In this document: positions 10,775-22,018 of the stretch, in pieces
How the letters are laid out: the number at the start of each line of letters is the position of its first letter
Position numbering within the stretch: the stretch's first letter is position 1
Assembly: GCA_029255685.2 (NCBI GenBank)
Contig: CM055313.2
Span: 21,491,079-21,555,078 of the forward strand
Origin: Silene conica
Lineage: Eukaryota; Streptophyta; Magnoliopsida; Caryophyllales; Caryophyllaceae
Reading direction: 5' to 3'
DNA length: 64,000 bases
Made by a program: the position numbers and the translations under genes
The notes under the pieces: generated by a model
What the model was told of the DNA's origin: nothing
The model's input: only the letters and a program-made list of their open reading frames with translations
The model's database searches: none

Positions 10775-12189
10775 TCTCTATACTATAAAAGGAATAGAAA
10801 TCTAAGCATTCTCATTGGCTATTGAATTTTAGGTAAAAATTTGATTAAAGCTAAGGTAGGGTCCCCCATGATCTTAAACTAATTAATTACTCTCTCTTCC
10901 TTCTATTCTTCTATTAACCCAATGATTTTTTACTTCTTAATTCAATAAATTGTAATATTATAAAATTAATCAACTTTTAAAAATCATTAAATTTAATTAC
11001 TTTTATTTTTAAAAAGCGAACAAATAAATAGCCGAGAGAATGCATTGAGATAATGTTACTATTGTTCATCGAGTAGCGAGTATTATTCACTGTATAATAA
11101 CCAATTTTTTAATCACATATTTACCTCAACAACAAAGATAAACAACAAAAATAATTTTTTTTTATGAAAATAGAGTTGAAAAACGGCCAGCAAAATTTTT
11201 TAAAGGTTGTATATTTGAACACATACTTTATATCAACTTAAACGAGCCCAAAAATGAAAAAAATACATACATAATATAAAAGTAATGAAAAAAAGATAGA
11301 AATTGTTACAATAAATATTCAAAATAACAATGTGTATTATATATCTGACGGGGATAAATTAATTTTTCATTTGATTCTTTCTCTTTCGTTAAGCATTAAT
11401 TAACAATCAAATGAAAAAAGGCAGAGCCGTGAGTGAGTTGAGTGAGGTGAGACGGATATAGGTTTTATCAAATGAACGAACGTAGCTTTCACTTTGTTAT
11501 ACTCACTATATAAAGTTTAATAGCTGGTAATTATCGATGGACCCAATGCATACTAATAAGAGACATGCATCTGGTAAAATATACACAAATAAATTCATAT
11601 AATTTTACACCAAATTTAATACAGAGATCTGGATTATAATATCCAGATTATATGAACAAAGAAAGATAAATTAAAATTAATTATCGAAAATAAAATTCTG
11701 AATAATTATTTTGCACGTGGAAAAAATCAATCTCATATATAGTCTGATGGTCAGAGGATTTTTTTGGATGGTTAGAAAAACGAAGTTTATATTATATGGT
11801 CGGATTTTATTTTGGCAGTTAAAGGGTCGGGCAGGAATAATTTGGGTTAATTAAGATAGTTTAAAACTTAAAACGGATAATATCCAATAAACATACGTAT
11901 AGATCTGAAAATACGTATGTTTATTGGATATTATCCGTTTTAAGTTTAAAACAAGTTAATTTCAACCCTTAGCTCTATATATATGTTTTAAACAAGAATT
12001 TTTGTATTTTTATAATATCGAGCTAATGCGATGTTTTTAATTACGTCTAAGTTAAACGTATAATTTTTTTTACATTTATATTAGTATAACAATATCATTA
12101 AAATAATACTTTTATTTATTCATCATCTTTATTGATTTTTTAAGTTAATAAAATTAAACCCGTGCATTTTTTGCACGGGATAAAACTAG
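10775..12189 (+). mobile_element. Non-autonomous Helitron
   Basis: It starts TCTCTATACTATAAAAGG after a host A (10774) and ends CTAG before a host T (12190), as Helitrons insert between A and T without target duplication. A hairpin with stem CCCGTGCA (12159-12166) and TGCACGGG (12172-12179) sits 6 bp before the final CTAG, the standard 3' signal. The 1415-bp body is AT-rich with no Rep/helicase frame, so it must have moved with proteins supplied elsewhere. Its right end is 5 bp from the stop codon of the acyltransferase gene. Confidence 0.85.
11865..11946. repeat. Perfect 36-bp inverted repeat with 10-nt loop
   Basis: Arms 11865-11900 and 11911-11946 are exact inverted copies (starting AACTTAAAACGGATAATATC on the left) around the loop AGATCTGAAA. 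It lies inside the Helitron. It is too long and too perfect to be the Helitron 3' hairpin, which is separate. Confidence 0.92.
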
Positions 12190-12194
12190 TACGT

Positions 12195-14340
12195 TTACAA
12201 AGAAGAAGAAATCAAAGCAGGTGATCCAGATTCAGCAATCGGATGAACCGGAATTTCGGCCAACAACCCGTTCAACTCCTTAACAAACATCTCCACAGCA
12301 TAACTGGGCAAACAAACAGGCACCACAATGCCATTCTCCCCCTTACAGTCCTTAAATGGAATGTAGAAGCTTGCAACTCCAGGTATGGCCCCGACTCCGC
12401 CTTTCGCTGGACCTCCATAAACAGGTAGCCCCCACCCGAAATCAATGTCCGCAAACCCAGCGCGAGTGACATCTGAGATAAGGAAGGACCTGACCACAGT
12501 GAAGTGGGGCCTTTCCTTGAGGACCATGAGATCAGCAAGGGAATGCATGTACTCTTCGGTGACATCACCCTTGGCCTTCTTCACTAGTTCCAAGGCGTAC
12601 CCTACTGGATTGCAAGAAATTTGGCCAGCAGTGGATACAGCCACAGGAAAGGCGAAAGCATTTCCATAGAACCCGGTTGGCAGGGGCGGGTTCTTGAAAA
12701 TGGATCGGGAATTAACTATGCAAATTATCCGAACCATCTCTGATGGGTCGAGCTGGAGGGCAATTGTTCGGCAACGCCAAAGGCAGGCGGTGAGGACTTC
12801 AAATGTTGAGGAACGTTTTAAATGAGGCGGGACAAAACGTCGTAGAGCCGCAATTTCACTTGCTCCTGTTATGTTATAGTATGAAGCAAGTTAATGTTTC
12901 TTTCAAGAAATCCACAAATACAGTTTTATATCGACTAATTTTAAACATAGATATAATAGGAATATTAATAATAATTGAGCCTCAACCATCATCTTAAAGT
13001 TTTAGTCATGAGCCAATGTGACCAAAGGTTACGGTTTTGGCTAAGGTGGTTCATCTATAGGGTACTCAGTAGATAATTACTTCGATTCTAAGCCTTTATG
13101 GTCATTTGCTAAGAACTACACCATCCAATTCCTATAAGAGAACGAACATACCAAAGAAAAAGGACATGTGAACCATGTCATCAAGAGGGATAATGCTCCC
13201 ATTCGTGTCTTCAATCTCATCATACTCGCGATGCACACATGTAATACGGGGTGGATCTCGAGCTGTAAAAAGGTGGCGTTCCCACACTGGTACAACCGAT
13301 GGGAAGTCAGCACCCCGGGCAAGCTCAGCCACGGCATTCATGAATTGAACCAACCCTGGTGCATCAGCCATGGTGTGATTTAGGCGGGTTGCTAATATAA
13401 ATCCACCACATTTTAGGCGGGTCACCTGTTATTATAGATTGAAATACATTCATATGTGTTATGACGGAAACTAGAGCAAAACATAATCAAAGGATTGAGT
13501 AAGTTTTCCTGAAATTGTTGACGAGAAGAAGTGAATCCACGTCATGACTCTTTTTTTTTATTTCGTCAAGCAAGTAAATTACAAGCGGTTGGTGTAGCAT
13601 GTTTAAGTATATTATGCTGTAGATATGCACGACAATACTTCTAACGACTCATATTCCATTGTCGCTCTAAGACGTTTCAGCTAATTCAAGTTCAGCGGGT
13701 AATCGAACCTGAGACCTCTAACTCCTGCATTTCTGCAAGTTTTTAAGGTTTAACTCAGTTACCACTGGACTAACACCACTTGGTTACGGTTGAATTCTTT
13801 GTTCGATCATTATTAGAGATATCTATTTGATACATACGCGAACAATTGACTGACCTGAATGAGAAGCAGAGGGGTATCCAAGATAGCAGTGGAACCAGGA
13901 ACGTCAAAGAGAATCTCTTCTAACAGAGGAAAAGGAGGTTGAAGAGCCGTCCCAAACTGGTGAAGAGCGACATCAGCATCCGCCTCAATGAACATAATTC
14001 CTTTCCCGTTACACTCCACCACCAACTTCCTCCCTTCCTTCTCCCTTAGCCGCCCAGCAAACGGGTAATACCACACTAGTGCTTTCCCTACAGCCTCCTT
14101 TATCACCCTGACTGGGTCTCGAATCCTTGTTGATGCACCACCACCACCACCACCACCACAACTAGCATTGTTCTTGAAGAAGTGGATCACCGGTATTTGG
14201 AACCGTAGACCATCTTGGTCGTCAATGTCAGATAGTTCCTTGAACTCGTATGGGGTGGGCCTTGCCGGAGGAACCAACTCCGGGGCCTTCCTCCGCACCA
14301 CAAAGGTTAGGGATGGTTTCGCCATGTTGGTTGCTGCCAT
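12195..14340 (-). CDS. BAHD acyltransferase, benzyl alcohol O-benzoyltransferase-like
   Basis: Three exons on the minus strand: 14340-13855, 13425-13152 and 12865-12195, giving 476 residues, the usual BAHD length. All introns are GT-AG and all joins keep frame. The catalytic HTMAD (HXXXD) motif is at residues 179-183 (about 13363-13377) and the structural DFGWG motif at about 395-399 (12429-12443). The start resembles the clade of benzyl alcohol O-benzoyltransferase, HSR201 and acetyl-CoA:hexenol acetyltransferase: an [24 protein letters not shown] opening and [17 protein letters not shown]. These cytosolic enzymes move an acyl group from acyl-CoA to an alcohol, making volatile or defence esters. 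The exact substrate cannot be told. A run of seven glycines near residue 65 comes from a CAC/GGT repeat. A second Met at residue 6 could also serve as start. I see no break. Confidence 0.93.
12866..13151 (-). other. Intron 2 of the acyltransferase gene
   Basis: 286 bp with GT at 13151-13150 and AG at 12867-12866 on the minus strand. It splits a Gly codon after the [11 protein letters not shown] stretch. No feature is seen inside. Confidence 0.85.
13552..13781 (-). mobile_element. tRNA-derived SINE in intron 1
   Basis: On the minus strand, TTAGTCCAGTGGTAACTGAG (13754-13773) looks like a polymerase III A box and GGTTCGATTACC (13698-13709) like a B box, at tRNA-like spacing. The sequence ends in an A-rich tail at about 13552-13562. 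That combination is typical of plant tRNA-derived SINEs. I could not identify the target duplication, so the outer limits are approximate. It lies fully within intron 1 (13426-13854), in sense with the gene. Confidence 0.6.
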
Positions 14341-14726
14341 TGTTTTTGTACGAAATATATGAATGAACAGAGATTAAAGGATTAGAAGTACTTGGTTAGA
14401 TAATTGTTTGATTATTAGGTTTGTGAGATGGGATATGTCGTACCAAACAAAAATAAGACGGAATCAAATTTTAGTGGGAAAAGAGTCAGAAAACTGCGAA
14501 TGATCGAGAAATTTAAATTGCCATGCTCATGCAACTTCTTAGAAAGAAAATATTTATACAAGAATTACATGTTGATAAAGAAGCTAGTGACTTTAATGCT
14601 TAGAATTAAAGAGCATGACCTACTATTCTTAGCAACTAACCCCATACCGTATACTTGCAGCCATAAATAGACACAAATAATTTCTTCGAAATAATAGATG
14701 AAGAACACCAAAGCCAAAATAAATTA
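14341..14726. other. Upstream region of the acyltransferase gene
   Basis: Presumed 5' UTR and promoter. Apart from the possible TATA box I see no recognisable element or gene here. Confidence 0.5.
14551..14558 (-). promoter_or_regulatory. Possible TATA box of the acyltransferase gene
   Basis: TATAAATA on the minus strand lies about 210 bp upstream of the ATG. Nothing better stands nearer, but the DNA is AT-rich and the site is not proven. Confidence 0.25.
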
Positions 14727-15330
14727 GTGGGTGCTTGGTTGGGATCTATAAGAAAGGAAAAGGGAAACAAAGTTACTCATTTTCTTTGTTGGTGTTTGTT
14801 TCTGTTTACCCTTCAATCACTTTCTTCACCTACCACCACACTTACAACTATCACCACAATAGCTACCACCAAATCACCACCACGTCACCGCCGCCGCCAC
14901 CCCACCACCGCCATAACACCCCCACCACCACCACCACCGTGACATCCCCACTACCATCACTACCATGACACTCCACCACCGCCACCGGCGTCACCGTCAT
15001 GACATCTCTTTCATCACCATGGCCACCACCGCCATGACACCCCGATCACCATCACCGTCACTACCACACCGCCGCCGCCATAACACCCCACCACCGCCAT
15101 GATCCCTCCACCACCACCACCATGCCACCTCCACCACCGTCACTGTCGCCAGTAGATAAGTGGTTGTTTGTGGTGGTGTTTGTTAATGGTAGGAGTGAGT
15201 GTGAGTGGACCATTGGTATGTTTCTTAGAGTAACCAAACAACCAATTAAGTTTTAGGTAATCACTTTCTTTTCCTCTCTTACCCTTTCTTATTTCCTTTC
15301 CTTTTCCCTTTCTCTAACCATACGCCCCTA
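14727..15330. mobile_element. Possible MITE enclosing a CCACCACCGCCATGACACC minisatellite
   Basis: The left end (GGTGCTTGGTTGGGATC then AAGGAAAAGGGAAAC) and the right end (TTTCCTTTTCCCTTTC then TAACCATACGCCCC) are rough inverted copies, like the GGGTGTTTGGTT-type ends of plant MITEs. Flanking TTA and TAA are not a clean duplication, so this stays tentative. The middle is a clear minisatellite (next entry). Confidence 0.35.
14817..15146 (+). repeat. CCACCACCGCCATGACACC-type minisatellite
   Basis: A GC-rich array of irregular units of about 18-27 bp built from CCACCACCGCCATGACACCC with CAC/GCC triplet slippage. Open frames across it (Thr/Pro/His-rich) only reflect the repeat. Confidence 0.85.
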
Positions 15331-15804
15331 AAAGTGAATACAAAAATGAGTTTTAACCTTTCGTAATAATTACTTAAAAAATCAAGCAATATCTATCTAC
15401 CTATTTTATATAAATAAAGAAAGTGTTTTCGGGGATTAGATAATCCAACTTTCGTAATATCTTTCGAACAATATTAACAAGGGGATGACATTATATGATA
15501 AAAACTAAGTAGTTGTGGCGTTTTTAACATGGGTGTCGGGGTTCACCCGCATCCCTTTGTTCCAAAACATTTAGAAATGAGTTTCAATAAGGTTTATCAA
15601 TAATTTGGTAGTGTAGTAGTTTCTACTAATTTGGCGATGAATTCGACCCCATGATTGACATTTTTACACTTTTATCTCATTTAGTAATAAATTTTGACTT
15701 TAATGTTACTTAATGTTATTGTAATATCATATTATTGGACTACAATATCTGGATTATATTATAAAATGTATTCTTTTCTCATTAAAGAGCTAAATAGTTA
15801 CAAA
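15331..15804. other. Intergenic, no gene seen
   Basis: AT-rich DNA up to the Helitron end. No coding, RNA or mobile signature can be supported. Confidence 0.5.
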
Positions 15805-15832
15805 CTAGTGGGATGCCCGTGCGTTGCACGGG
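15805..15832 (-). other. Helitron 3' end with hairpin and CTAG
   Basis: Seven-bp stem CCCGTGC/GCACGGG with a GTT loop, followed on the minus strand by a CTAG end. This is the terminator-like signal of Helitrons. Confidence 0.75.
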
Positions 15833-16073
15833 TTCTAAAATGATTGGCTATATGTGAAATGTTTAAGAGCGCTTTGGTCTTTATTGTGTAAAGAGAGTTG
15901 TAGTACAATTATAAGGCCAACATAACTTGATTAACAGTCATTATTAACACATCTTGTGATTTAATTAGCAACGCTAATTGACACTTGAATGGAACATATT
16001 TTCTTTAGATTATTGTTGTAAAAGGTTTTAATTCGTAAATCAAAAAAGGCATAACAACTCATTTACTTAAGAT

Positions 16074-16076
<3 letters not shown>

Positions 16077-16159
<83 letters not shown>
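16077..16159. repeat. (AT)n microsatellite
   Basis: About 83 bp of pure AT dinucleotide repeat. Tyr/Ile frames across it are artefacts. Confidence 0.97.
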
Positions 16160-16160
<1 letters not shown>

Positions 16161-16439
16161 TTCTTTTGATACTTGTTATATTTAAAGTATAATAAATGAT
16201 CATACACCCTTAGTCCTCCATACTTAATAAGCTTATGTGATAGTAGCTCGGTGAATGTGAGTTGAAGCGAAACCAAAGTTGTTTTTACCATTCCATGTAT
16301 AGTAAATGTTGTCTAAAACGAATATTGTTTTTCTTAAATTATTTAAACGAATTAAATTCTACCACAGGTAATAAAGAAAAATGTGAGATATATTATTATT
16401 CTCAATTAAGATCTAAATATTATTTTATAATCAAATCTA

Positions 16440-19400
16440 CCGTCTAATATTAAAACTATACAAATTGTTTTAACCCTATTTCTTTTTTTTCTTACCCTAT
16501 TTTTTCAATGTGGGATATATTGGTACTTCTAATTAAATTCTAAAAATAATTTAAATAGATAGTTTAAATATGTTAAAGCTTTCTCTACTTTTTGATATTT
16601 TTCCCTCTAAAATTATTTTATACCCTATTTCGTTCTTTCTTCACCAATTTTTTTTTCATGTGGAATATATTACTACCCCAATTAAGATCTAAAAAGTATT
16701 TACATAGATAGTTAAAAGTTGGAAACATTATTTTATAATCAAATTTACTGTATAATATTAATACTCTATAAATTGTTTGATACCCTATTTTCTTTGTTTT
16801 TTTCCCTAATTTTTTGTCCATGTGGGATATATTGATACTTAAAATCTAAAAAATATTTAAATAGGTAGTTTAAATATGTTAAACTTTCTCTACTTTTTAT
16901 ATGCTCCCCTCTAAAATTGTTTTGAAAAAGTCCAATTTCTCAATCCACTAATTAAAGTAAAGTAGTCTAATTACCACTTTCTCGTATTTTTTTAAATAAC
17001 TCTACTGCTAAATATTATCTACTTTAAAATTATTTGATACCATATTTTCTTTCCTTATTTTCCTAATTTTTCGACGTGGGATATATTGTTTCTCCTATTT
17101 AAGATTTTAAAGCTATTTTATACTCTACTTTCTTTCTTTATTCTCCTAATTTTTCGATGTGGGATATATTGTTACTCGTACTTATAATTTAAAAAACATT
17201 TGAATTCAATTCTATAATTGTTTTATACCCTATTTTTTTCTTTGTTCTCCTAACTTTTCGATGTATGATAAATATTACTACTTGTAATTAAAATCTACAA
17301 AAAAAAGTGTTTAAAAAAAAGTATATTTTTTTTTTTGTTTTCTTTGTTTCCCTAATTTTTCGATGTTGGATACACTCTACTCCTAAGTAAAATTTATAAA
17401 ATATTAAAAATGTAAAAATGTGTTATCCTATTTTCTTTCTTTATTTACCTAATTTTTCGATATGGGATACATTCCTATTATTCTAGTTAAAATATAAAAT
17501 TTTAAAAAATTTAAATAAGTAGTTTAAAATAGCTCCTAATACACACCACCTTTAAATGGTCTATACGATCAAGTTTTAGTGACTGAAGATATGGAAAAGC
17601 TGTCAAGTTACCATTGATGCGGGATATATTCCTACTTTTAATTAAAATCTAAAATCTTACAAATTTTAAATAAGTCATTTATAATAGCCTTTAATTTTTT
17701 CAATGTGGGATGTATTACCACTCTTAATTATATATTAAATTTTTAAAAATATTCAAATTATATAATTTTTTAATGTGGGAATTAAAGCCACTTCTAATTA
17801 AAATTCAAAAATTATTTAGATTTTAAAATTGTTTTATACCTTATCTTCTTTCTCTATTCCTATAACTTTTCAATGTGAGATATATTGCTACGTACTTATA
17901 ATCAAAATAAAAAATATTTAAATAAGTGTTTTAAGAAAGTTCCTATAGACTATCGTCTAATAATATCTACTCTAAAAAATTATCAAATTGATAGTTTAAA
18001 AAAGTTAGAATTTTATTTATAATCAACTCTAACATCTAATATTATCTATAAATATTAATTCTTTACAAATTATTTTATACCCTATTTCTTTTTTTTTCTC
18101 TTACCCTAATTTCTCAATGTGGGACTAAAATTGTTTTATACCCTATTTCTTTTGTGGGATTTATTACTACTCTTAATTTAAATAAGTGTAGTGTTGTGTA
18201 CTCCAAATTTTTCTATGTGGGACTCCTAATTAAAATAGTAAAGTAATTTAAATAGGTACCTTAAAAAAAGTTGGACTTTATTTTATAATCAACTCTATTT
18301 TAAAAATTGTTTTATACCCAATGTCCATTATTTCTTCTCTTAATTTTCCCATGTGGGATAATCTAAAAAATCATCAAATTGATAGTTTGAAAAAGTAGGA
18401 ATTTTATTTTATAACTCTAACGTCTACTATTATCTATAAAAATTGTATTTTACTCTAATTTAAATATGTATTAAATCTAAAAAATTATCAAATTGATAGT
18501 TTAAAACAGTTGAAATTTTATTTTATAATCAACTATAACATCTCATATTATCTACAAAAATTGTATTTTACTCTATTTTATTTTTTTTTTCCCCTAATTT
18601 TTCATGCAGATATATTTACTACCCCTAATTTAAATATGTGTAGTGTTGTGTGGGATATATTGTTACTTCTAATTAAAATAGTGAATTAATTTAAATAGTT
18701 ATTAAATATAAAAAATTATCAAATTCATAGTTTAAAAAAGTTGGAATTTTATTTATAATCAACTCTAACATCTAACATTATATATAAATATTAATTCTCT
18801 ACAACTTATTTTATACCCTATTTCTTTTTTTTTTCTCTTACCTTAATTTTTCAATGTGGGACTAAAATTGTTTTATACTCTATTTCTTTTGTGAGATTTA
18901 TTACTACTCCTAATTTAAATAGGTGTAGTGTTGTGTACTCCTAATTTTTCTATGTGGGACTCCTAATTAAAATAGTAAATTAATTTGAATAGTAATAATA
19001 TCTACTCTAAAAAATTATCAAATTGATAGTTTTAAAAAGTTGAAATTTTAATTATAATCAACTCTAACATCTAATATTATCTATAAATATTAATTCTCTA
19101 CAAATTATTTTATACCCTAATTCTTTTTTTTCTCTTACCCTAATTTCTTATTACTACTCTTAATTTAAATAGGTGAAGTGTTGTGTACTCCTAATTTTTC
19201 TATGTGGGACTCCTAATTAAAATAGTAAAGTAATTTAAATAGGTACCTTAAAAAAAGTTGGACTTTATTTTATAATCAACTCTACTTTAAAAATTGTTTT
19301 ATACCCAATGTCCATTATTTCTTCTCTTAATTTTCCAATGTGTGATAATCTATAAAATCATCAAATTGATAGTTTAAAAAAGTAGGAATTTTATTTTATA

Positions 19401-20030
19401 TTCAACTTTACTTTAAAAATTGTTTTATACCCAATGTCCATTATTTCTTCTCTTAATTTTCCCATGTGGGATAATCTAAAAATCATCAAATTGATAGTTT
19501 AAAAAAAGTAGGAATTAGATTATCAAATTGATAGTTTAAAACAGTTGAAATTTTATTTTATAATCAACTATAACATCTCCTATTATCTACAAAAATTGTA
19601 TTTACTCTATTTTATTTCTTTTTTTCCCCTAATTTTCCATGCAGATATATTTACTACCCCTAATTTAAATATGTGTAGTGTTGTGTGGGATATATTGTTA
19701 CTTCTAATTAAAATAGTGAATTAATTTAAATAGTTATTAAATATAAAAAATTATCAAATTCATAGTTTAAAAAAGTTGGAATTTTATTTATAATCAACTC
19801 TAACATCTAACATTATATATAAATATTAATTCTCTACAACTTATTTTATACCCTATTTCTTTTTTTTTTTCTTACCTTAATTTTTCAATGTGGGACTAAA
19901 ATTGTTTTATACTCTATTTCTTTTGTGAGTTTTATTACTACTCCTAATTTAAATAGGGGTAGTGTTGTGTACTCCTAATTTTTCTATGTGGGACTCCTAA
20001 TTAAAATAGTAAATTAATTTGAATAGTAAT
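16440..20030 (-). repeat. AT-rich minisatellite array with higher-order duplications, left part
   Basis: Irregular units share blocks TTTTATACCCTATTTCTTT, CTAATTTTTCAATGTGGGAT, AATTAAAATCTAAAAA and TCAAATTGATAGTTTAAAA. A long segment around 18470-19000 recurs around 19515-20030, an offset near 1.03 kb, so blocks of several units were copied. No gene is present. The same array resumes at 30608 behind the chromovirus. Confidence 0.8.
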
Positions 20031-20754
20031 AATATTGTAAAACCCCTCGCGAAAGCGGAAATATAAACACATAAAAGTACCAAAAATGCAGCGGAATTAA
20101 AACTTTTTAAAGATAAAACATGCGAGAAGCTTTAAACTGAAACTGGAAACAGAACTGATATAAACATCGATAGATAAGTAGCAGTTCTAAGTATCAAACT
20201 GAAACATAACATAAATACATCAGCCGGGGATGGAACATCCCTACCGGCACCCAAAACATCTGTAACAACTACGAGTCCAGCTAAACGACATAAGGTAAGT
20301 CAAGATGAACGGATCATCGCTCGCTAGCTCTCGTGAACCCCTGCTCCAACCAGCATGTACCTACATACATGAAAACATGTACGCCACAATCAGTGGGGAG
20401 TGACTAGAGTTCTCCTAGCCACCTTTTGTGACAACACGTAACATATAAAACAATACAGAATACTCCAACATATAACAACATGTGAAGCATAAACAACTCA
20501 TCATCTGATCTCTTACTATCATGCGATTACCATGCACGGCTCTCAACTAACTTCATAAACAAATAGGAAGGAGAGCCGGTTTCCCTACTGGTTACCCAGT
20601 CGGGGGGTCTTTCAATCCAATTATTTATGAAACCGAACTAAGAGTCATCCAATGCCTTGGATGATTTAACCACAACTCATAACAACAATAACATACTATG
20701 CATATCTGACACTGTACCACCATCAAGGCAAGCAGATATAAAACAGCAAGTACA

Positions 20755-21335
20755 AAGGTTCAGAGGCGACATCTTAACGCATAACCTAGGTACTAAATAA
20801 TTCAGCAAGTATAAAGGTTCAGAGGCGACATCTTAACGCATAACCTAAATACCAAGTTCACAATATCAAGCAAGGACTCAGAGGCGAAAACTCAACGCAT
20901 GGACCGGCTATCACTGAACATTAGACTCAGAGGCGAAAACTCAACGCATGGACTAACATTCAATTCACTATCACAAGTAAGGAACTCAGAGGCGAAAACT
21001 CAACGCATGTTCCCCTACCACATCACAAGATACTAGACTCAGAGGCGAAAACTCAACGCATGTTCTAGCACCAAACACCTGCACTCCGGGTAAGGTATGA
21101 CAACCTGACTGCCCCGTCTTACAGTTGCTCTACTCGTCAGACTCAGAGGCCAGCTCAAGGCATGTCCTGACGCGATCACACATACATGTCTGGACTCAGA
21201 GGCGAAAACTCAACGCATGTCCCAAACACGACAAACAGACATGTATGGAACTCAGAGGCGAAAACTCAACGCATGTTCCCATACACGACAAACAACTCAC
21301 GTATTAAGTTCAGAGGCCAGCTTAAGGCATAACTT
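20755..21335 (-). repeat. Dispersed CTCAGAGGCGAAAACTCAAC repeat in the LTR
   Basis: About ten copies of a 25-bp motif (CTCAGAGGCGAAAACTCAAC followed by GCATG, with variants TTCAGAGGCGACATCTTAAC and CTCAGAGGCCAGCTCAAGGC) occur 25-70 bp apart. Each is often flanked by a short sequence present on both sides of the unit. The same array is in the other LTR at 28362-28942. Confidence 0.85.
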
Positions 21336-21637
21336 AATACGCATCAAAACAATATCATTCAAGTCTATGAACTATTCTATAGTTCTACCTTTAACTTCTA
21401 ATCAACACTTAATTGACCTCGAGAACTAAGATGAGGGAGAGCCGGTTTCCCTTTCGGTTGCCCGACCGGGGGGTCTCTATCCTCACTATATTCCCGAACC
21501 CAATAAAATGTTGCCCATCCTCCGGGGACCTCAAATACATATCAAAGGTACACAAAACAAGTTTCAAGTAAAACCGATTAACCGTTTGAAAGTTACGATC
21601 AAATTACGAAAAACCTCAAAATAGCCTACAGGGGTCC

Positions 21638-22018
21638 CCAGCCGGTCGGCAGGCAGCCGGTCGGCCGGCTGGTGACCACCTCAGCCTTTTCTTTCTTTCT
21701 GAAACAATACGCGAACTCCCAGCCGGTCGGCAGGCAGCCGGTCGGCCGGCTGGGAACTCAGCCTCCTTAAAATCTTGAAAACACGCATCAATAACAACGC
21801 ACTCCCAGCCGGCTGGCAGGCGGCCGGTCTGCCGGCTGGGACTACTCCTATGCTCACAAAACTACAAGATGCAACACAATGCACTCCCAGCCGGCTGGCA
21901 GGCGGCCGGTCTGCCGGCTGGGAGACCTATCTCCTATGAGTCTCAATGTTACGCATAACATACAAAAACTAAGAAGCGCTCTCAGCCGGTCGACCGGCGG
22001 CCGGTCGGTCGACCGGCT
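21638..22018 (-). repeat. Five GC-rich paired palindromes in the LTR
   Basis: Units at 21638-21672, 21718-21754, 21804-21840, 21886-21922 and 21984-22018. Each is 35-37 bp, begins (C)CAGCCGG, ends CCGGCTG(G), and holds two GCCGGTCGGC-like or GGTCGACC-like half-sites, so each can fold back. The surrounding DNA is AT-rich. The other LTR has the same set at 29245-29625. Confidence 0.85.

Noticed and set aside
14727-14968. Thr/Pro/His-rich small protein
   Set aside because: Two frames over the CCACCACCGCCATGACACC minisatellite give similar low-complexity peptides; no start context or homology.
16067-16291. Reading frame with long Tyr/Ile run
   Set aside because: It is only the (AT)n microsatellite translated.
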